DNA of 64,000 bases from Luteimonas suaedae (GCF_008312895.1 NZ_VSSP01000002.1:186001-250000); one strand, 5' to 3'. Shown: positions 45,617 to 58,975, counted from the first letter of the stretch. Notes: generated from the sequence alone by a model not told the origin. Translations and numbers: made by a program.

Positions 45617-46380
45617 GGCGCCCCGCCCGCACGCGATGGTGCGTTTTCCGTTCTCTCGTCTCGATTCCCGGCTCCCCGCCTTTGCAGCAGGAACTCGAAC
45701 AGCGCCAGGTCGGCCGGCGTGGTCACCTTCAGGTTGTCCTCGGCGCCCTCGACCAATAACGGGCGCAGGCCCTGCCGCTCCATCGCCATCGCTTCGTCGG
45801 TGACCGCAGCCCCGGCGTCGACCGCGGCACGCAGCGCACGGCTCAACTGCAGGCGCCGGAACAGCTGCGGCGTCAGCGCGCGCCACAGCCGCTCGCGCGG
45901 CTCGGTGCCATCGATGCCGCCGTCGTCGCCGGCGCGCTTGAGCGTGTCGCGGACCGGCGCGGCGAGGATCGCCCCGACCGGATCGTCGCGGCCGCGCTCG
46001 AGCAGGTCCTGCAGGTCCTCGCGGCGCAGGTTGGGGCGCGCGGCATCGTGCACCAGCACGAACTCGTCGGCGCGCACCTCGCGCGGCAACGCCTCGAGCC
46101 CCGCCAGCACCGAATCGGCGCGCGCGGCGCCGCCGATGCAGGTCAGCACCGGCCTGCCGGCCAGTTCGCTCCAGCCCGGCCAGTGTGGATCGCCCTCGGC
46201 GAGCACCACCATCACGCCCTGCACGCCGGGATGGGCAAGCAGCGCCCGCAGCGTGTGCGCCAGCAGCGGCTCGCCGGCCACCGGCAGGTACTGCTTGGGC
46301 AGGTCGCCACCGAAACGCGTGCCGCGGCCGGCGGCGGGCACCACCGCCCAGAGCCCGCCCCGGACTTGATCCGGCGTCAT
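45613..46380 (-). CDS. ispD: 2-C-methyl-D-erythritol 4-phosphate cytidylyltransferase
   Basis: IspD makes CDP-methylerythritol in the MEP pathway. The 255-residue product has [31 protein letters not shown] and [11 protein letters not shown]. The last twenty residues (about [19 protein letters not shown]) go beyond the usual end and are read from GGGAATC-type repeat sequence, like the tails of tcdA and hutG. ATGA overlaps on both sides. Confidence 0.96.
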   Translation of the reverse strand: MTPDQVRGGLWAVVPAAGRGTRFGGDLPKQYLPVAGEPLLAHTLRALLAHPGVQGVMVVLAEGDPHWPGWSELAGRPVLTCIGGAARADSVLAGLEALPREVRADEFVLVHDAARPNLRREDLQDLLERGRDDPVGAILAAPVRDTLKRAGDDGGIDGTEPRERLWRALTPQLFRRLQLSRALRAAVDAGAAVTDEAMAMERQGLRPLLVEGAEDNLKVTTPADLALFEFLLQRRGAGNRDERTENAPSRAGGAP

Positions 46381-46727
46381 GGCGTGTTCTCCGCGTCGTT
46401 CGCGTCGCTCTCCGGGAGCGGCGGCAGTCTCGGCGGCGCGGGCGTTTCCACCACCCGGTAGAAGACTTCGCCGGGGCGGATCATCCCCAGCTCGCTGCGC
46501 GCGCGCTCCTCCACCGCCGCCTCGCCGGTCGGCGATTTCAGGTCGGCCACCTCGGCTGCGAGCGCGGCATTGCGCTGCCGCAGCCCGTCGTTCTGATGCG
46601 CCTGCTGCCCCACCTGGCCCTGCAGCTGCGCCACGTCGCCGGCCCCGCCGGTGCCGAACCAGAGCCGGTACTGCAGCCATACCAGCAACGCTGCCAGCAG
46701 CACCAGCACGATCCGCAGCGCGCGCAT
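46377..46727 (-). CDS. ftsB: cell division protein FtsB
   Basis: FtsB joins FtsL and FtsQ in the divisome and helps signal septal wall synthesis. The 116-residue product has one N-terminal helix (residues 3-20), a coiled coil (about 28-70), and [20 protein letters not shown], the FtsB signature. The Pro-rich tail of 25 residues is an extension. It is followed by ispD with an ATGA overlap and preceded by eno. Confidence 0.92.
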   Translation of the reverse strand: MRALRIVLVLLAALLVWLQYRLWFGTGGAGDVAQLQGQVGQQAHQNDGLRQRNAALAAEVADLKSPTGEAAVEERARSELGMIRPGEVFYRVVETPAPPRLPPLPESDANDAENTP

Positions 46728-46741
46728 CGCTGGCTGCCCCG

Positions 46742-48799
<2,058 letters not shown>

Positions 48800-48807
<8 letters not shown>

Positions 48808-49636
48808 CCATTACCTCCGCGAAGGCATGACGCTTGGCAACCGCATCCAGTTCCACCAGCGTTTCCAGCAGCGCCTGCATCTTCGACAGCGGCCAGGCGT
48901 TGGGTCCGTCGCTCAGTGCTTCTTCCGGTCGCGGATGCGTCTCCATGAAAACGCCCGCCACGCCGACTGCGACCGCCGCGCGCGACAGCACCGGCACGAA
49001 CTCGCGCTGGCCGCCGCTGGAACTGCCCTGCCCGCCCGGCAGCTGCACCGAGTGGGTGGCGTCGAAGACCACCGGGCAGCCGGTGTCGCGCATCACCGCG
49101 AGGCTGCGCATGTCACTGACCAGGTTGTTGTAGCCGAAGCTGGCACCGCGCTCGCAGACCATGATCTGCTCGTTGCCGGTGGACTTGGCCTTCTCCACCA
49201 CCGGCTTCATGTCCCAGGGCGAGAGGAACTGGCCCTTCTTGATGTTGACCGGCTTGCCGGCGGCGCAGACCTTGCGGATGAAGTCGGTCTGGCGCACCAG
49301 GAATGCCGGCGTCTGCAGCACGTCGACCACGCTGGCCACCTCGTCCATCGGCGTGTACTCGTGCACGTCGGTCAGCACCGGCACGCCGATCTGGCGGCGC
49401 ACCTCGCCGAGCACGCGCAGGCCCTCCTCCATGCCGGGGCCGCGGAAGCTGCTGCCGGAGGTGCGGTTGGCCTTGTCGAAGCTGGACTTGAAGATGAAAT
49501 TGATGCCGAGCGCGCCGGTGATCTCCTTCAGCTGGCCGGCCACGTCGAGCTGCAGCTGCTCGGATTCGACCACGCAGGGGCCGGCGATCAGGAAGAACGG
49601 ATGGTCCAGGCCGACCTCGAAGCCGCACAACTTCAC
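48800..49636 (-). CDS. kdsA: 3-deoxy-8-phosphooctulonate synthase
   Basis: KdsA condenses arabinose 5-phosphate and phosphoenolpyruvate to Kdo 8-phosphate for lipopolysaccharide. The 278-residue TIM-barrel product has [38 protein letters not shown] and [12 protein letters not shown]. The substrate phosphoenolpyruvate is the product of enolase, encoded nearby. A REP doublet lies between it and pyrG. Confidence 0.97.
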
Positions 49637-49651
49637 GATTGCGCCTCCCCT

Positions 49652-49717
49652 GTAGGAGGGGCTTCAGCCCCGACGCTCTTCCGGTTGCCGTGGTCGGGGC
49701 TGAAGCCCCTCCTGCAG
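49652..49717. repeat. REP doublet, GTAGGAGGGGCTTCAGCCCC family
   Basis: GTAGGAGGGGCTTCAGCCCC faces the complementary GGGGCTGAAGCCCCTCCTGC across a short spacer. Each arm is itself a hairpin (GGGGCTTCAGCCCC). It fills the gap between pyrG and kdsA. Confidence 0.82.
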
Positions 49718-49736
49718 GTCGTTGGACGTGCGGCGC

Positions 49737-51449
<1,713 letters not shown>

Positions 51450-51499
51450 CTACGGCAAGAGCACGACGGCCGGCTGACGGCGCGATGATCGCGGCCGAC

Positions 51500-51532
51500 A
51501 AAAAGAGAGCGCCCCGCCGGAACGGGGCGCTC
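51500..51532 (-). terminator. rho-independent terminator
   Basis: GAGCGCCCCG pairs with CGGGGCGCTC (51507-51532) and is followed on the minus strand by CTCTTTTTG. It lies just downstream of the small exported-protein gene at 51554-51808. Confidence 0.9.
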
Positions 51533-51553
51533 GACAGCGGGATCGGACCGGAA

Positions 51554-51808
51554 TCAGGCCGGATCTTCTTCCTCGGCCTCGGCGTCCTCGGCCGCTTCCT
51601 CGGCGTCGGCGGCCTGCCAATCGGCGGCCTCGGCATCCTGTTCTGCCGCAGCGGCATCGGCCTCGGCGGCGTCGGCGGCCGCGCCTGCCTGTGCGGCGGC
51701 CTGCTCGGCCTCGCGGACGGCCTGCTCGTCGACTTCCTGTGCGAACGCGGTGGGTGCGGCAAAGGCCGCTGCGATCAGGGCGGTAAACAGAAGGTTGCGC
51801 TGGGTCAT
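51554..51808 (-). CDS. small Ala/Glu-rich exported protein
   Basis: The 84-residue product has a signal peptide with cleavage after AFAQ or AFA (about residue 23), then a mature part made almost wholly of Ala, Glu, Asp and Gln (EAEQAAAQAGAAADAAEADA), probably helical and strongly acidic. No family is recognised. A clear terminator follows, supporting that it is a real transcript. It diverges from parE across 281 bases. Confidence 0.65.
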   Translation of the reverse strand: MTQRNLLFTALIAAAFAAPTAFAQEVDEQAVREAEQAAAQAGAAADAAEADAAAAEQDAEAADWQAADAEEAAEDAEAEEEDPA

Positions 51809-52089
51809 CGTCGTGTCTCCAGAGAAGCGAAAGTTGTACTGCCAAAAGTAGTGCCGCTTGCCTCAGCGACGCTTGCACCGTACCCATGCCATGCCGGCTG
51901 CGGACTGAACAACGAACACTTAACGGAAGTAAGCGCTTACAGGCGTGTTTGCAGGTAATTTCACCGCTTGGCGCTGCCCCGAACCTAGGGTTATCCATAG
52001 CTGTCGCAGATGCGCGAAAACTGATACCCGCGACCGCTCGCGCGACGGATTCCATTACCATGCGCGCTCCTACACCACTTCCCCCGTGC
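51809..52089. other. divergent upstream region of parE
   Basis: This 281-base gap serves a divergent pair. It holds an AT-richer stretch (about 51890-52000) with GTTATCCATAG, one mismatch from a DnaA box, and a degenerate single REP (CATGCGCGCTCCTAC, ending 52073) just before parE. No clear promoter can be named. Confidence 0.4.
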
Positions 52090-53979
52090 ATGAGCAGTCG
52101 CTACAACGCCGTCGACATCGAAGTCCTGTCCGGGCTGGACCCGGTCAAGCGCCGCCCGGGCATGTACACCGACACCACCCGCCCCAACCACCTGGCGCAG
52201 GAGGTCATCGACAACGCGGTCGACGAGGCGCTGGCCGGGCACGCGCGCGAGATCGAGGTGCGGCTGTTCAAGGACGGCAGCTGCGAGGTGTCGGACGACG
52301 GCCGCGGCATGCCGGTGGACCTGCACCCGGACGAGAAGATCCCCGGCGTCGAGCTGATCCTCACCCGCCTGCACGCCGGCGGCAAGTTCAACAACCGCAA
52401 CTACACTTTCTCCGGCGGACTGCACGGCGTCGGCGTGAGCGTGGTCAATGCGCTGTCGAACCGGGTCGAGATCTTCATCAAGCGCGACGGCAGCGAGTAC
52501 CGCATGGAATTCGCCAACGGCGATGCGGTCTCGAAACTGGAGACGGTGGGCAGCGTCGGCAAGCGCAATACCGGTACCCGGCTGCGGTTCTGGCCCGACC
52601 CGAAGTACTTCGACACGCCGAAATTCTCGCTGCGCGCGCTCAGGCACCTGCTGCGCGCCAAGGCGGTGCTGTGCCCCGGCCTCACCGTGACGCTGTTCGA
52701 CGAGGCCAGCGGCGAGCGCGACCAGTGGCATTACGAGGACGGCCTGCGCGACTACCTACGCGGCGAGCTGGCCGATCGCGAGCTGCTGCCGCCGGAGCTG
52801 TTCGTCGGCCGCCTGGACAAGAACACCGAGACCGTCGACTGGGCGGTCACCTGGGCGCTCGAGGGCGAACTGGTGCAGGAGAGCTACGTCAACCTGATCC
52901 CCACCGCCCAGCACGGCACCCACGTCAACGGCCTGCGCACCGGCTTCACCGACGCGCTGCGGGAGTTCTGCGATTTCCGCAACCTGCTGCCGCGCGGCAT
53001 CAAGCTGGCGCCGGAGGATGTCTGGGACCGCGTCGCCTTCGTGCTCAGCGTCAAGATGACCGACCCGCAGTTCAGCGGCCAGACCAAGGAGCGGCTGTCC
53101 TCGCGCCAGGCCGCCGGCTTCGTTGAGGGCGCCGCCCACGACGCATTCTCGCTGTGGCTCAACCAGCACACCGAATTCGGCGAGCGCATCGCCCAGCTGG
53201 CGATCGACCGCGCCAGCGCGCGGCTGAAGACCGAAAAGCAGATCGTGCGCAAGAAGGTCACCCAAGGGCCGGCCCTGCCCGGCAAGCTGGCCGACTGCAT
53301 CAGCCAGGACCTGTCGCGGACCGAGCTGTTCCTGGTCGAGGGCGACTCCGCCGGCGGCTCGGCCAAGCAGGCACGGGACAAGGATTTCCAGGCGATCCTG
53401 CCGCTGCGCGGCAAGATCCTCAACACCTGGGAGGTCGCCTCCGGCGGCGTGCTCGCCTCACAGGAGGTGCACGACCTGGCGGTGGCGATCGGCTGCGATC
53501 CCGGCCGCGACGACATCTCCGGCCTGCGCTACGGCAAGATCATCGTGCTCGCCGACGCCGACTCCGACGGCCTGCACATCGCCACCCTGCTCGCCGCGCT
53601 GTTCCTGCGCCACTTCCCGGCGCTGGTCGACGCCGGCCACGTGTTCGTGGCGATGCCGCCGTTGTTCCGCGTCGACGTCGGCAAGCAGGTGTTCTATGCG
53701 CTCGACGAGGAGGAGAAGCGGCTGCTGCTGGAGAAGATCCAGCGCGAGAAGCTCAAGGGCGCGGTCAGCGTCACCCGCTTCAAGGGCCTGGGCGAGATGA
53801 ACCCGCCGCAGCTGCGCGAATCGGCGATCCATCCCGACACCCGCCGCCTGGTGCAGCTGACTGTCGACGACGGCGACCAGACGCACGCACTGATGGACAT
53901 GCTGCTGGCGCGCAAGCGCGCGGGGGATCGGAAGAGCTGGCTGGAAACCAAGGGCGACATGGCAACGCTGGAAGTCTGA
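52090..53979 (+). CDS. parE: DNA topoisomerase IV subunit B
   Basis: ParE is the ATPase subunit of topoisomerase IV, which unlinks daughter chromosomes. The 629-residue product starts MSSRYNAVDIEVLSGLDPVK, has EVIDNAVDEALAGHA and TFSGGLHGVGVSVVNALS in the GHKL domain, EGDSAGGSAKQ and DADSDGLHIATLL in the Toprim domain. Length separates it from GyrB. The frame extends upstream, but the ATG at 52090 begins the family sequence. Confidence 0.97.
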   Translation: MSSRYNAVDIEVLSGLDPVKRRPGMYTDTTRPNHLAQEVIDNAVDEALAGHAREIEVRLFKDGSCEVSDDGRGMPVDLHPDEKIPGVELILTRLHAGGKFNNRNYTFSGGLHGVGVSVVNALSNRVEIFIKRDGSEYRMEFANGDAVSKLETVGSVGKRNTGTRLRFWPDPKYFDTPKFSLRALRHLLRAKAVLCPGLTVTLFDEASGERDQWHYEDGLRDYLRGELADRELLPPELFVGRLDKNTETVDWAVTWALEGELVQESYVNLIPTAQHGTHVNGLRTGFTDALREFCDFRNLLPRGIKLAPEDVWDRVAFVLSVKMTDPQFSGQTKERLSSRQAAGFVEGAAHDAFSLWLNQHTEFGERIAQLAIDRASARLKTEKQIVRKKVTQGPALPGKLADCISQDLSRTELFLVEGDSAGGSAKQARDKDFQAILPLRGKILNTWEVASGGVLASQEVHDLAVAIGCDPGRDDISGLRYGKIIVLADADSDGLHIATLLAALFLRHFPALVDAGHVFVAMPPLFRVDVGKQVFYALDEEEKRLLLEKIQREKLKGAVSVTRFKGLGEMNPPQLRESAIHPDTRRLVQLTVDDGDQTHALMDMLLARKRAGDRKSWLETKGDMATLEV

Positions 53980-53984
53980 GAGCG

Positions 53985-54070
53985 AGCAGTGAGAAACGAG
54001 GAGTGAGAAATGAGTGAGGCGCCTACGCTCCGCTTCACCTCTCGTTTCTCACTCCTCGTTTCTCACTGCT
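53985..54070. repeat. 30-base inverted repeat at the parE/hutG junction
   Basis: AGCAGTGAGAAACGAGGAGT continues to 54014 and is matched at 54041-54070 with one mismatch. The arm contains GAGTGAGAAACGAG, also seen at 27291-27363. The hutG stop (54049-54051) lies inside the right arm, and the parE stop is six bases from the left arm. Confidence 0.88.
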
Positions 54071-54834
54071 GCTTTTAGCAGCCGCCGCAACACCGCCTGC
54101 AACGCCGTCGCCTTCGCTTCGTCGTACTCGAACGAATCCTCGTCCATGTAAGTGCGCTGGCTGATCTCCAACTGCACGGCATCGATGCCGTTGTCCGGGT
54201 CGCCGTAGTGCCGGGTGATGTAGCCGCCGCGGAAACGCCCGTTGACGATGGTGTCGTACCCGTCCTGCGCCGCGAGCACCGCTTCCAGCCGGCGCTGCAG
54301 CGCCGGCGCGCAGCTGTCGCCGCCGGCGGTACCGAGGTTGAGGTCCGGCAGCCGGCCGTCGAACAGGAACGGCAACTCGCCCTTGATCGAATGCCCCTCC
54401 CACAGCACCACCCGGCCGTGCTCGGCGCGCAGGCGCTCGAGTTCGCCGCGCAGTGCGGCGTGATAGGGGCGCCAGAACGTGTGAACGCGCTGCGCGATCT
54501 CGTCCTGTGTCGGCGCCTCGCCGTCGCGGTAGACCGGCTCGCCGGTGAACTGCACGGTCGGACACAGTCCGGTGGTGTTCTGGCCCGGGTACAGCGAAAC
54601 ATCGTCCTCGGGGCGGTTGAGGTCGATCACGTAGCGCGAATACCTCGGCACGATCATCGAGGCGCCGAGTTCGCGCGCCACCGCGTACAGGCGCGCGACA
54701 TGCCAGTCGGTGTCGGGGACGCGGCGCGCCGAATCGGTGAGCCGCGCCGCGATGGCCTCAGGCAACGCCGTGCCGTCGTGCGGCACGCTGACCAGGAGCG
54801 GGGCGGTGCCCTTGTGCAGGTTGAAGATGTTCAT
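54049..54834 (-). CDS. hutG: N-formylglutamate deformylase
   Basis: HutG releases formate from N-formylglutamate in the five-step histidine degradation route. The 261-residue product has LLVSVPHDGTALP, VIDLNRPEDDVSLYPGQNTTGL, LWEGHSIKGELPFLFDG and LNLGTAGGDSCAP, characteristic of the family. Start at 54834 (an alternative ATG is at 54843). No other hut gene is present, so it may act alone on formylated compounds. The tail AAVRNEE is encoded by the inverted repeat. Confidence 0.9.
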   Translation of the reverse strand: MNIFNLHKGTAPLLVSVPHDGTALPEAIAARLTDSARRVPDTDWHVARLYAVARELGASMIVPRYSRYVIDLNRPEDDVSLYPGQNTTGLCPTVQFTGEPVYRDGEAPTQDEIAQRVHTFWRPYHAALRGELERLRAEHGRVVLWEGHSIKGELPFLFDGRLPDLNLGTAGGDSCAPALQRRLEAVLAAQDGYDTIVNGRFRGGYITRHYGDPDNGIDAVQLEISQRTYMDEDSFEYDEAKATALQAVLRRLLKAAVRNEE

Positions 54835-54970
54835 CGCCGACATGCTACCGGAGCGACGGAGCGGTTTCGCGCCGGACCGACCCTGCGTCGGATCGCCTCC
54901 GCTCCACAGAGGCGTGTCATGCGTGCGAACCTGCAGTACCGGACATGTGACGAACTGCCACCGCGCCGGC

Positions 54971-54994
54971 ATCGCGCCTATGAGGCGCTCCTAC
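54971..54994 (-). repeat. single REP, GTAGGAGCGC family
   Basis: On the minus strand it reads GTAGGAGCGCCTCATAGGCG followed by CGAT, a small hairpin with a GTAG start. It sits between hutG and the reductase gene. Confidence 0.6.
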
Positions 54995-55029
54995 GTACAG
55001 CGGAGCGAGTTCCGCTCGACGGCGGCAGG

Positions 55030-56397
55030 TCAGCGCATCAGCACCACTTCCTCGGCACTGGTCGGATGGATGGCGACGGTGTCGCGCAGGTCGGCCATGG
55101 TGGCGCCGAGCTTGAGCGCCACCGCGAAGCCCTGCAGGATCTCGTCGGCGGCCTCACCGTACAGGTGAACGCCGACCACGCGTTCGTCCTCGCCGACGCA
55201 GACCAGCTTGAACAGGCTGCACAGCGGCGCCTCCACCAGCGCCTGCAGCATCGGCCGGAAGCGGCTGCGATAGACCTTCACCGCATCGCCGTACTGGTCG
55301 CGCGCCTGCGCCTCGGTCAGGCCCACGCCGCCGATCGGCGGATGGGCGAAGATCACCGTCGGCACGTTGGCGTAGTCGAGCCGGGCCTCGGCCTGGCCGC
55401 CGAATAGCCGGTCCATCAGCCGCCGCGCCGCCGCGATCGCCACCGGTGTCAGCGTCTCGCGGCCGGTCACGTCGCCGACCGCGTAGACGCCCGCGGCACT
55501 GGTGTTCTGGAAGTCGTCGACCTCGACATTGCCGCGTGCGTCGATCGCCACGCCGGCCGCGTCCGGACCGAAGCCGGCGCTGTTGGCGCGGCGGCCGATC
55601 GCGAACAGCAGCGCGTCGAAGGCATCGCTGGCCTGGTCGTCTTCGTCGAGCAGGCGTATGCGCCCGTCACCGGCCGGTTCGACCGCGCGCAGGCGATGCC
55701 CGAAGTGCAGGCGGACGCCGAGATGGCAGTAGTTCTCCTCCAGCTGCGCCACCACTTCCTCGTCGGCGTGGCTGAGCAGGCGCGGCCCGCGCACGAACAC
55801 ATCGACGCGGCTGCCCAGCGCCTGCAGCAGGCCGGCCAGTTCGACGCTGATGTAGCCGCCGCCGACCAGCGCCACCCGGGCGGGCGCCTGCGACCAGTGG
55901 AAGAAATCGTCCGACACGCCGCCCAGTTCCGCGCCCGGGACATCGGGCCGCTGCGGACTGGACCCGGTCGCCAGCAGGATGTGGCGCGCGCGCAGGCATT
56001 GGCCGTCGCCGGTCGCGACCGTCTGCGCGTCGCGCAGGCTGCCCAGCGTCGGCATCAGCACGATGCCGGCGCGGTCCAGACGCTTGCGGTAGCTCTCGTG
56101 GATGCCGCCGATGTAGCGCTGGCGGTCGGTGATGAACTCGCGCCAGTCGAACGCCGGCGTCGCCGGCACGTCGAAGCCCAGTTGCGCGGCGGCGGCGATG
56201 CGCGAGGCCAGCTCGGCCGCCAGCCACATCGCCTTCTTCGGCACGCAGCCGACGTTGACGCAGGTGCCGCCGAGTTCGCCGGGTTCCAGCAGCGCCACCC
56301 GCGCACCGTACTCGGCAGCCCGGAAGGCGCCGGCCAGGCCGCCGGAGCCGCCGCCCAGCACCACCAGGTCGAAATCGAACGGATCGGCCGCGCTCAT
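55030..56397 (-). CDS. gorA: glutathione-disulfide reductase-like flavoprotein
   Basis: The 455-residue product has the FAD motif VVLGGGSGGLAGAFRAA, the redox pair GGTCVNVGCVPKKAMW, an NAD(P)H-binding VALVGGGYISVELAG and the C-terminal catalytic HPTSAEEVV. This fits glutathione reductase; trypanothione-type or mycothione-type specificity is not excluded. The ATG overlaps the stop of the upstream DadA-like gene (ATGA). Confidence 0.9.
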   Translation of the reverse strand: MSAADPFDFDLVVLGGGSGGLAGAFRAAEYGARVALLEPGELGGTCVNVGCVPKKAMWLAAELASRIAAAAQLGFDVPATPAFDWREFITDRQRYIGGIHESYRKRLDRAGIVLMPTLGSLRDAQTVATGDGQCLRARHILLATGSSPQRPDVPGAELGGVSDDFFHWSQAPARVALVGGGYISVELAGLLQALGSRVDVFVRGPRLLSHADEEVVAQLEENYCHLGVRLHFGHRLRAVEPAGDGRIRLLDEDDQASDAFDALLFAIGRRANSAGFGPDAAGVAIDARGNVEVDDFQNTSAAGVYAVGDVTGRETLTPVAIAAARRLMDRLFGGQAEARLDYANVPTVIFAHPPIGGVGLTEAQARDQYGDAVKVYRSRFRPMLQALVEAPLCSLFKLVCVGEDERVVGVHLYGEAADEILQGFAVALKLGATMADLRDTVAIHPTSAEEVVLMR

Positions 56398-57641
56398 GCG
56401 AAGCGGCCCGGATCGAACGGGGCGGGATCGATGTGCGGCGACTGCGCGCACATCAGTTCCGCGATCAGTTGGCCGGTGGCTGCACTCATGCTGACCCCGA
56501 GCATACCGTGCCCGGTTGCGAGCCAGACGCGGCGGTGCCCGGGCGCGCGGCCGATGATAGGCAGGTCGTCGCAGGTCAGCGGCCGCCAGCCGTACCACTC
56601 CTCCTCCCGCGCGGGGCCGACCGGCTCGCGCAGGAACTCGGCGGCGCCGCGCTCGAGCGCGGCAAGCCGGCGGCGATTGAGGCTGGTGTCATAGCCGGAG
56701 AACTCCATCGTGCTGCCGAGCCGGAAGCCGCTGTCCCAGGCGGTCACGCAGACGCTGCGTTCGTGCAGCACCAGCGGGCGCTTCGGCACCAGCGCCGGTC
56801 GTGCATAGGTGATCGAATAGCCCTTGCCCGGCTGCACCGGGATGCGCAGGTCGAGGCTGCGCCCCAACCGCGGCGACCAAGCGCCGGTCGCCAACAACAG
56901 GTCGCGGCCGCGGAAGTCGCCGCGCGCGGTCGATGCCGTCGCCCCGTCGTCATCCGCCGCGATCGATCGTACCTCGCAGTGCTCGACGATCTCGCCGCCG
57001 TGCTCACGGACCGCGCGCGCCAGTTCCGCGACATAGCGGTTGGGGCGCAGGCGCGCATCGCCGGGGAAACGCACCACGCCGGCGACGCCCGGCAGCAGCG
57101 CCGGTTCGTCGCGCAGGTAGACCTCGCCGTCGATGGCCTCGGAGGCCACACCGACCTCTTCCAGCGCCCGCAACTCATCGGCGAAATGCGCCAGCTCGGC
57201 GGCGTCGCGGAACACGTAGTCCACGCCCGAGGCCTCGAATTCGCACGCCAGGCGATAGCGTGCGATCCACTCCGGCAATGCGCTGCGCGATGCGCCGAGG
57301 ATCGACGCCCGCGCCGCCATCGCCGCCCGCCAGTCGCGCCGGTTGCAGCGTGCCGCGAACCGCAGCAACCAACCCCACAACGCCGGATCGAAGCGCGGCT
57401 TGAGGTAGAACGGCGCATCCGGCGTCGCCATCCAGCGCAGCGCGCGTGCGACCGCGCCCGGCTCGGTCAGCGGCGCGGCATGGCTGGGGGTGATCGTGCC
57501 GCAGTTGCCATGCGAACTGCCGCAACCTGCGGTGCCCGACTCCAGCACGCGCACGCTGCGGCCGGCATGCAGCAACGCCAGCGCGCCGGCCAGGCCGATC
57601 ACGCCGCCACCGACGATCAGTACATCGACACGGGATTCCAT
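56394..57641 (-). CDS. FAD-dependent oxidoreductase, D-amino acid dehydrogenase-like
   Basis: The 415-residue product is a DAO-family flavoenzyme: VLIVGGGVIGLAGALALLHAG at the start (split by residue 20), SSHGNCGTITPSHAAPL, PVQPGKGYSITYARP and WYGWRPLTCDDLPIIGRAP near the end. This layout matches DadA, which oxidises D-amino acids and feeds electrons to the respiratory chain. Hydroxyproline-type substrates are an alternative. Coupled to the reductase gene by an ATGA overlap. Confidence 0.85.
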   Translation of the reverse strand: MESRVDVLIVGGGVIGLAGALALLHAGRSVRVLESGTAGCGSSHGNCGTITPSHAAPLTEPGAVARALRWMATPDAPFYLKPRFDPALWGWLLRFAARCNRRDWRAAMAARASILGASRSALPEWIARYRLACEFEASGVDYVFRDAAELAHFADELRALEEVGVASEAIDGEVYLRDEPALLPGVAGVVRFPGDARLRPNRYVAELARAVREHGGEIVEHCEVRSIAADDDGATASTARGDFRGRDLLLATGAWSPRLGRSLDLRIPVQPGKGYSITYARPALVPKRPLVLHERSVCVTAWDSGFRLGSTMEFSGYDTSLNRRRLAALERGAAEFLREPVGPAREEEWYGWRPLTCDDLPIIGRAPGHRRVWLATGHGMLGVSMSAATGQLIAELMCAQSPHIDPAPFDPGRFA

Positions 57642-57650
57642 CCGCCAAGT

Positions 57651-58895
57651 TTACGCGGCCGGCGATCCGTCCTGGCGCAACCGCGGACGTCGGCCATAGG
57701 TCGCCCAGCGCCACAGCCATTCGACCGGGCCGAAACGGAAACGCATCAGCCACCAGCGACTGGCGGCGACCTGGAGCACGAACACCGCCACGGCCAGCAG
57801 CACCAGGCCAGCGTGGCCGATCCGGCCCCACAGCGCCAGGCCGTAGCCGTAGAACACCAGCGAGCCGACCAGCGACTGCAGCAGGTAGTTGCTCAGCGCC
57901 ATGCGCCCGGCGGGCGCGAGTACGCCGAGCGCCCGCGTACCCGCGGCCGTGGACCACGCCAGCGCGAGCAGCGCGAGATAACCAAGCGCCAGCGGCAACG
58001 CACCCAGCGACATCAGCGCATTCGCCAGCAGCCAGCGCGCGTAGCTTTCGGCGGCGTCGACCCCGACGCCGATCGATGCCGCCCACAGCGACAATCCCAA
58101 TCCGACCGGCAGGCCGAACCCCGCCAGCCGGAGGAAGAACGGCCGCTGCGCCGCGATGTCGCCGATCCGCCCCGAGCGCAACAGCCAGCTGCCAACCAGG
58201 AACACCCCCAGCGCCATCGGCACCACGAAGAAGTCGTTGAGCAGGAAACGCGTGAAATCCGCCGCCCGCTGGGCGGTCACCTGCGCGAATCCGCCCTCGG
58301 CGTAGACCCGTGCGGCTTCGGCAGCAGCGCCCCGGCCGGCAGCGAGCGCCTGCGCGGCGCCGGCTTCAGCCGCGCCGGGCACCAGGCCCACCGCTGCGGC
58401 GCCGAGCAGTGTCAGCACGCACAGGCCGTAGTAGACCGACAGCCCGAGCACCAGTTGCGTCCGCGGGCGCAGGTCGCGCAACGCCAGCAGCAGCAACGCC
58501 GCCAGCGCATAGGTATGCAGGATGTCGCCCGCCCACAGCAGCAGCGCGTGCGCGATGCCGATGACCAGAAGCGCCGCGGTCCGGCGCAGGTAGACCGCCC
58601 GGAACGGCCGCCCGGCCGCCTCGGCGCGCGCCATCATCACCGCGAATCCCATCCCGAACAGCAGCGAGAACAGAACCCAGAACTTGCCGGCAACGAACAC
58701 GTGCACGCCCCAGGCCGCTGCGTGGTCGAGGCCGGCGAGCCCGGACGCGACGCCGTTGCCGAACTCCTGCCACGGCCGCGTGAACCACTCAATATTGACC
58801 AGCAGGATCCCGAGCAGCGCGCATGCGCGCAGCACGTCCATGAAGCCGATCCGCTGCTGCGCATCGACCGGCGCGAAGCTCGCCCGATCCATCAT
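57651..58895 (-). CDS. DUF418 domain membrane protein
   Basis: The 414-residue product has about ten helices, starts with RIGFMDVLRACALLGILLVN and ends with the DUF418 part LAPAGRMALSNYLLQSLVGS and FGPVEWLWRWATYG. The family resembles membrane acyltransferases and is often annotated YeiB; function is unknown. It overlaps neither neighbour; a stem-loop at 58954-58975 separates it from slyD. Confidence 0.87.
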   Translation of the reverse strand: MMDRASFAPVDAQQRIGFMDVLRACALLGILLVNIEWFTRPWQEFGNGVASGLAGLDHAAAWGVHVFVAGKFWVLFSLLFGMGFAVMMARAEAAGRPFRAVYLRRTAALLVIGIAHALLLWAGDILHTYALAALLLLALRDLRPRTQLVLGLSVYYGLCVLTLLGAAAVGLVPGAAEAGAAQALAAGRGAAAEAARVYAEGGFAQVTAQRAADFTRFLLNDFFVVPMALGVFLVGSWLLRSGRIGDIAAQRPFFLRLAGFGLPVGLGLSLWAASIGVGVDAAESYARWLLANALMSLGALPLALGYLALLALAWSTAAGTRALGVLAPAGRMALSNYLLQSLVGSLVFYGYGLALWGRIGHAGLVLLAVAVFVLQVAASRWWLMRFRFGPVEWLWRWATYGRRPRLRQDGSPAA

Positions 58896-58953
58896 CGTCG
58901 TGTTGCCCCGTCGAGTCCCCGCTCCACCATGCCGCAGCCGTCCCGAAACGGCA

Positions 58954-58975
58954 ACGGCCCGCTCGCGCGGGCCGT
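58954..58975 (-). terminator. stem-loop after slyD
   Basis: ACGGCCCGC-TCGC-GCGGGCCGT forms a strong stem 28 bases after the slyD stop. On the minus strand only a broken U-run (TTGCCGTTT) follows, so it may be a weak terminator. Confidence 0.6.

Noticed and set aside
51485..51958. Plus-strand open frame of 157 codons opposite the small exported protein
   Set aside because: Antisense to a gene with a signal peptide and its own terminator; the Gly-rich product results from the Ala/Glu codons of the other strand.
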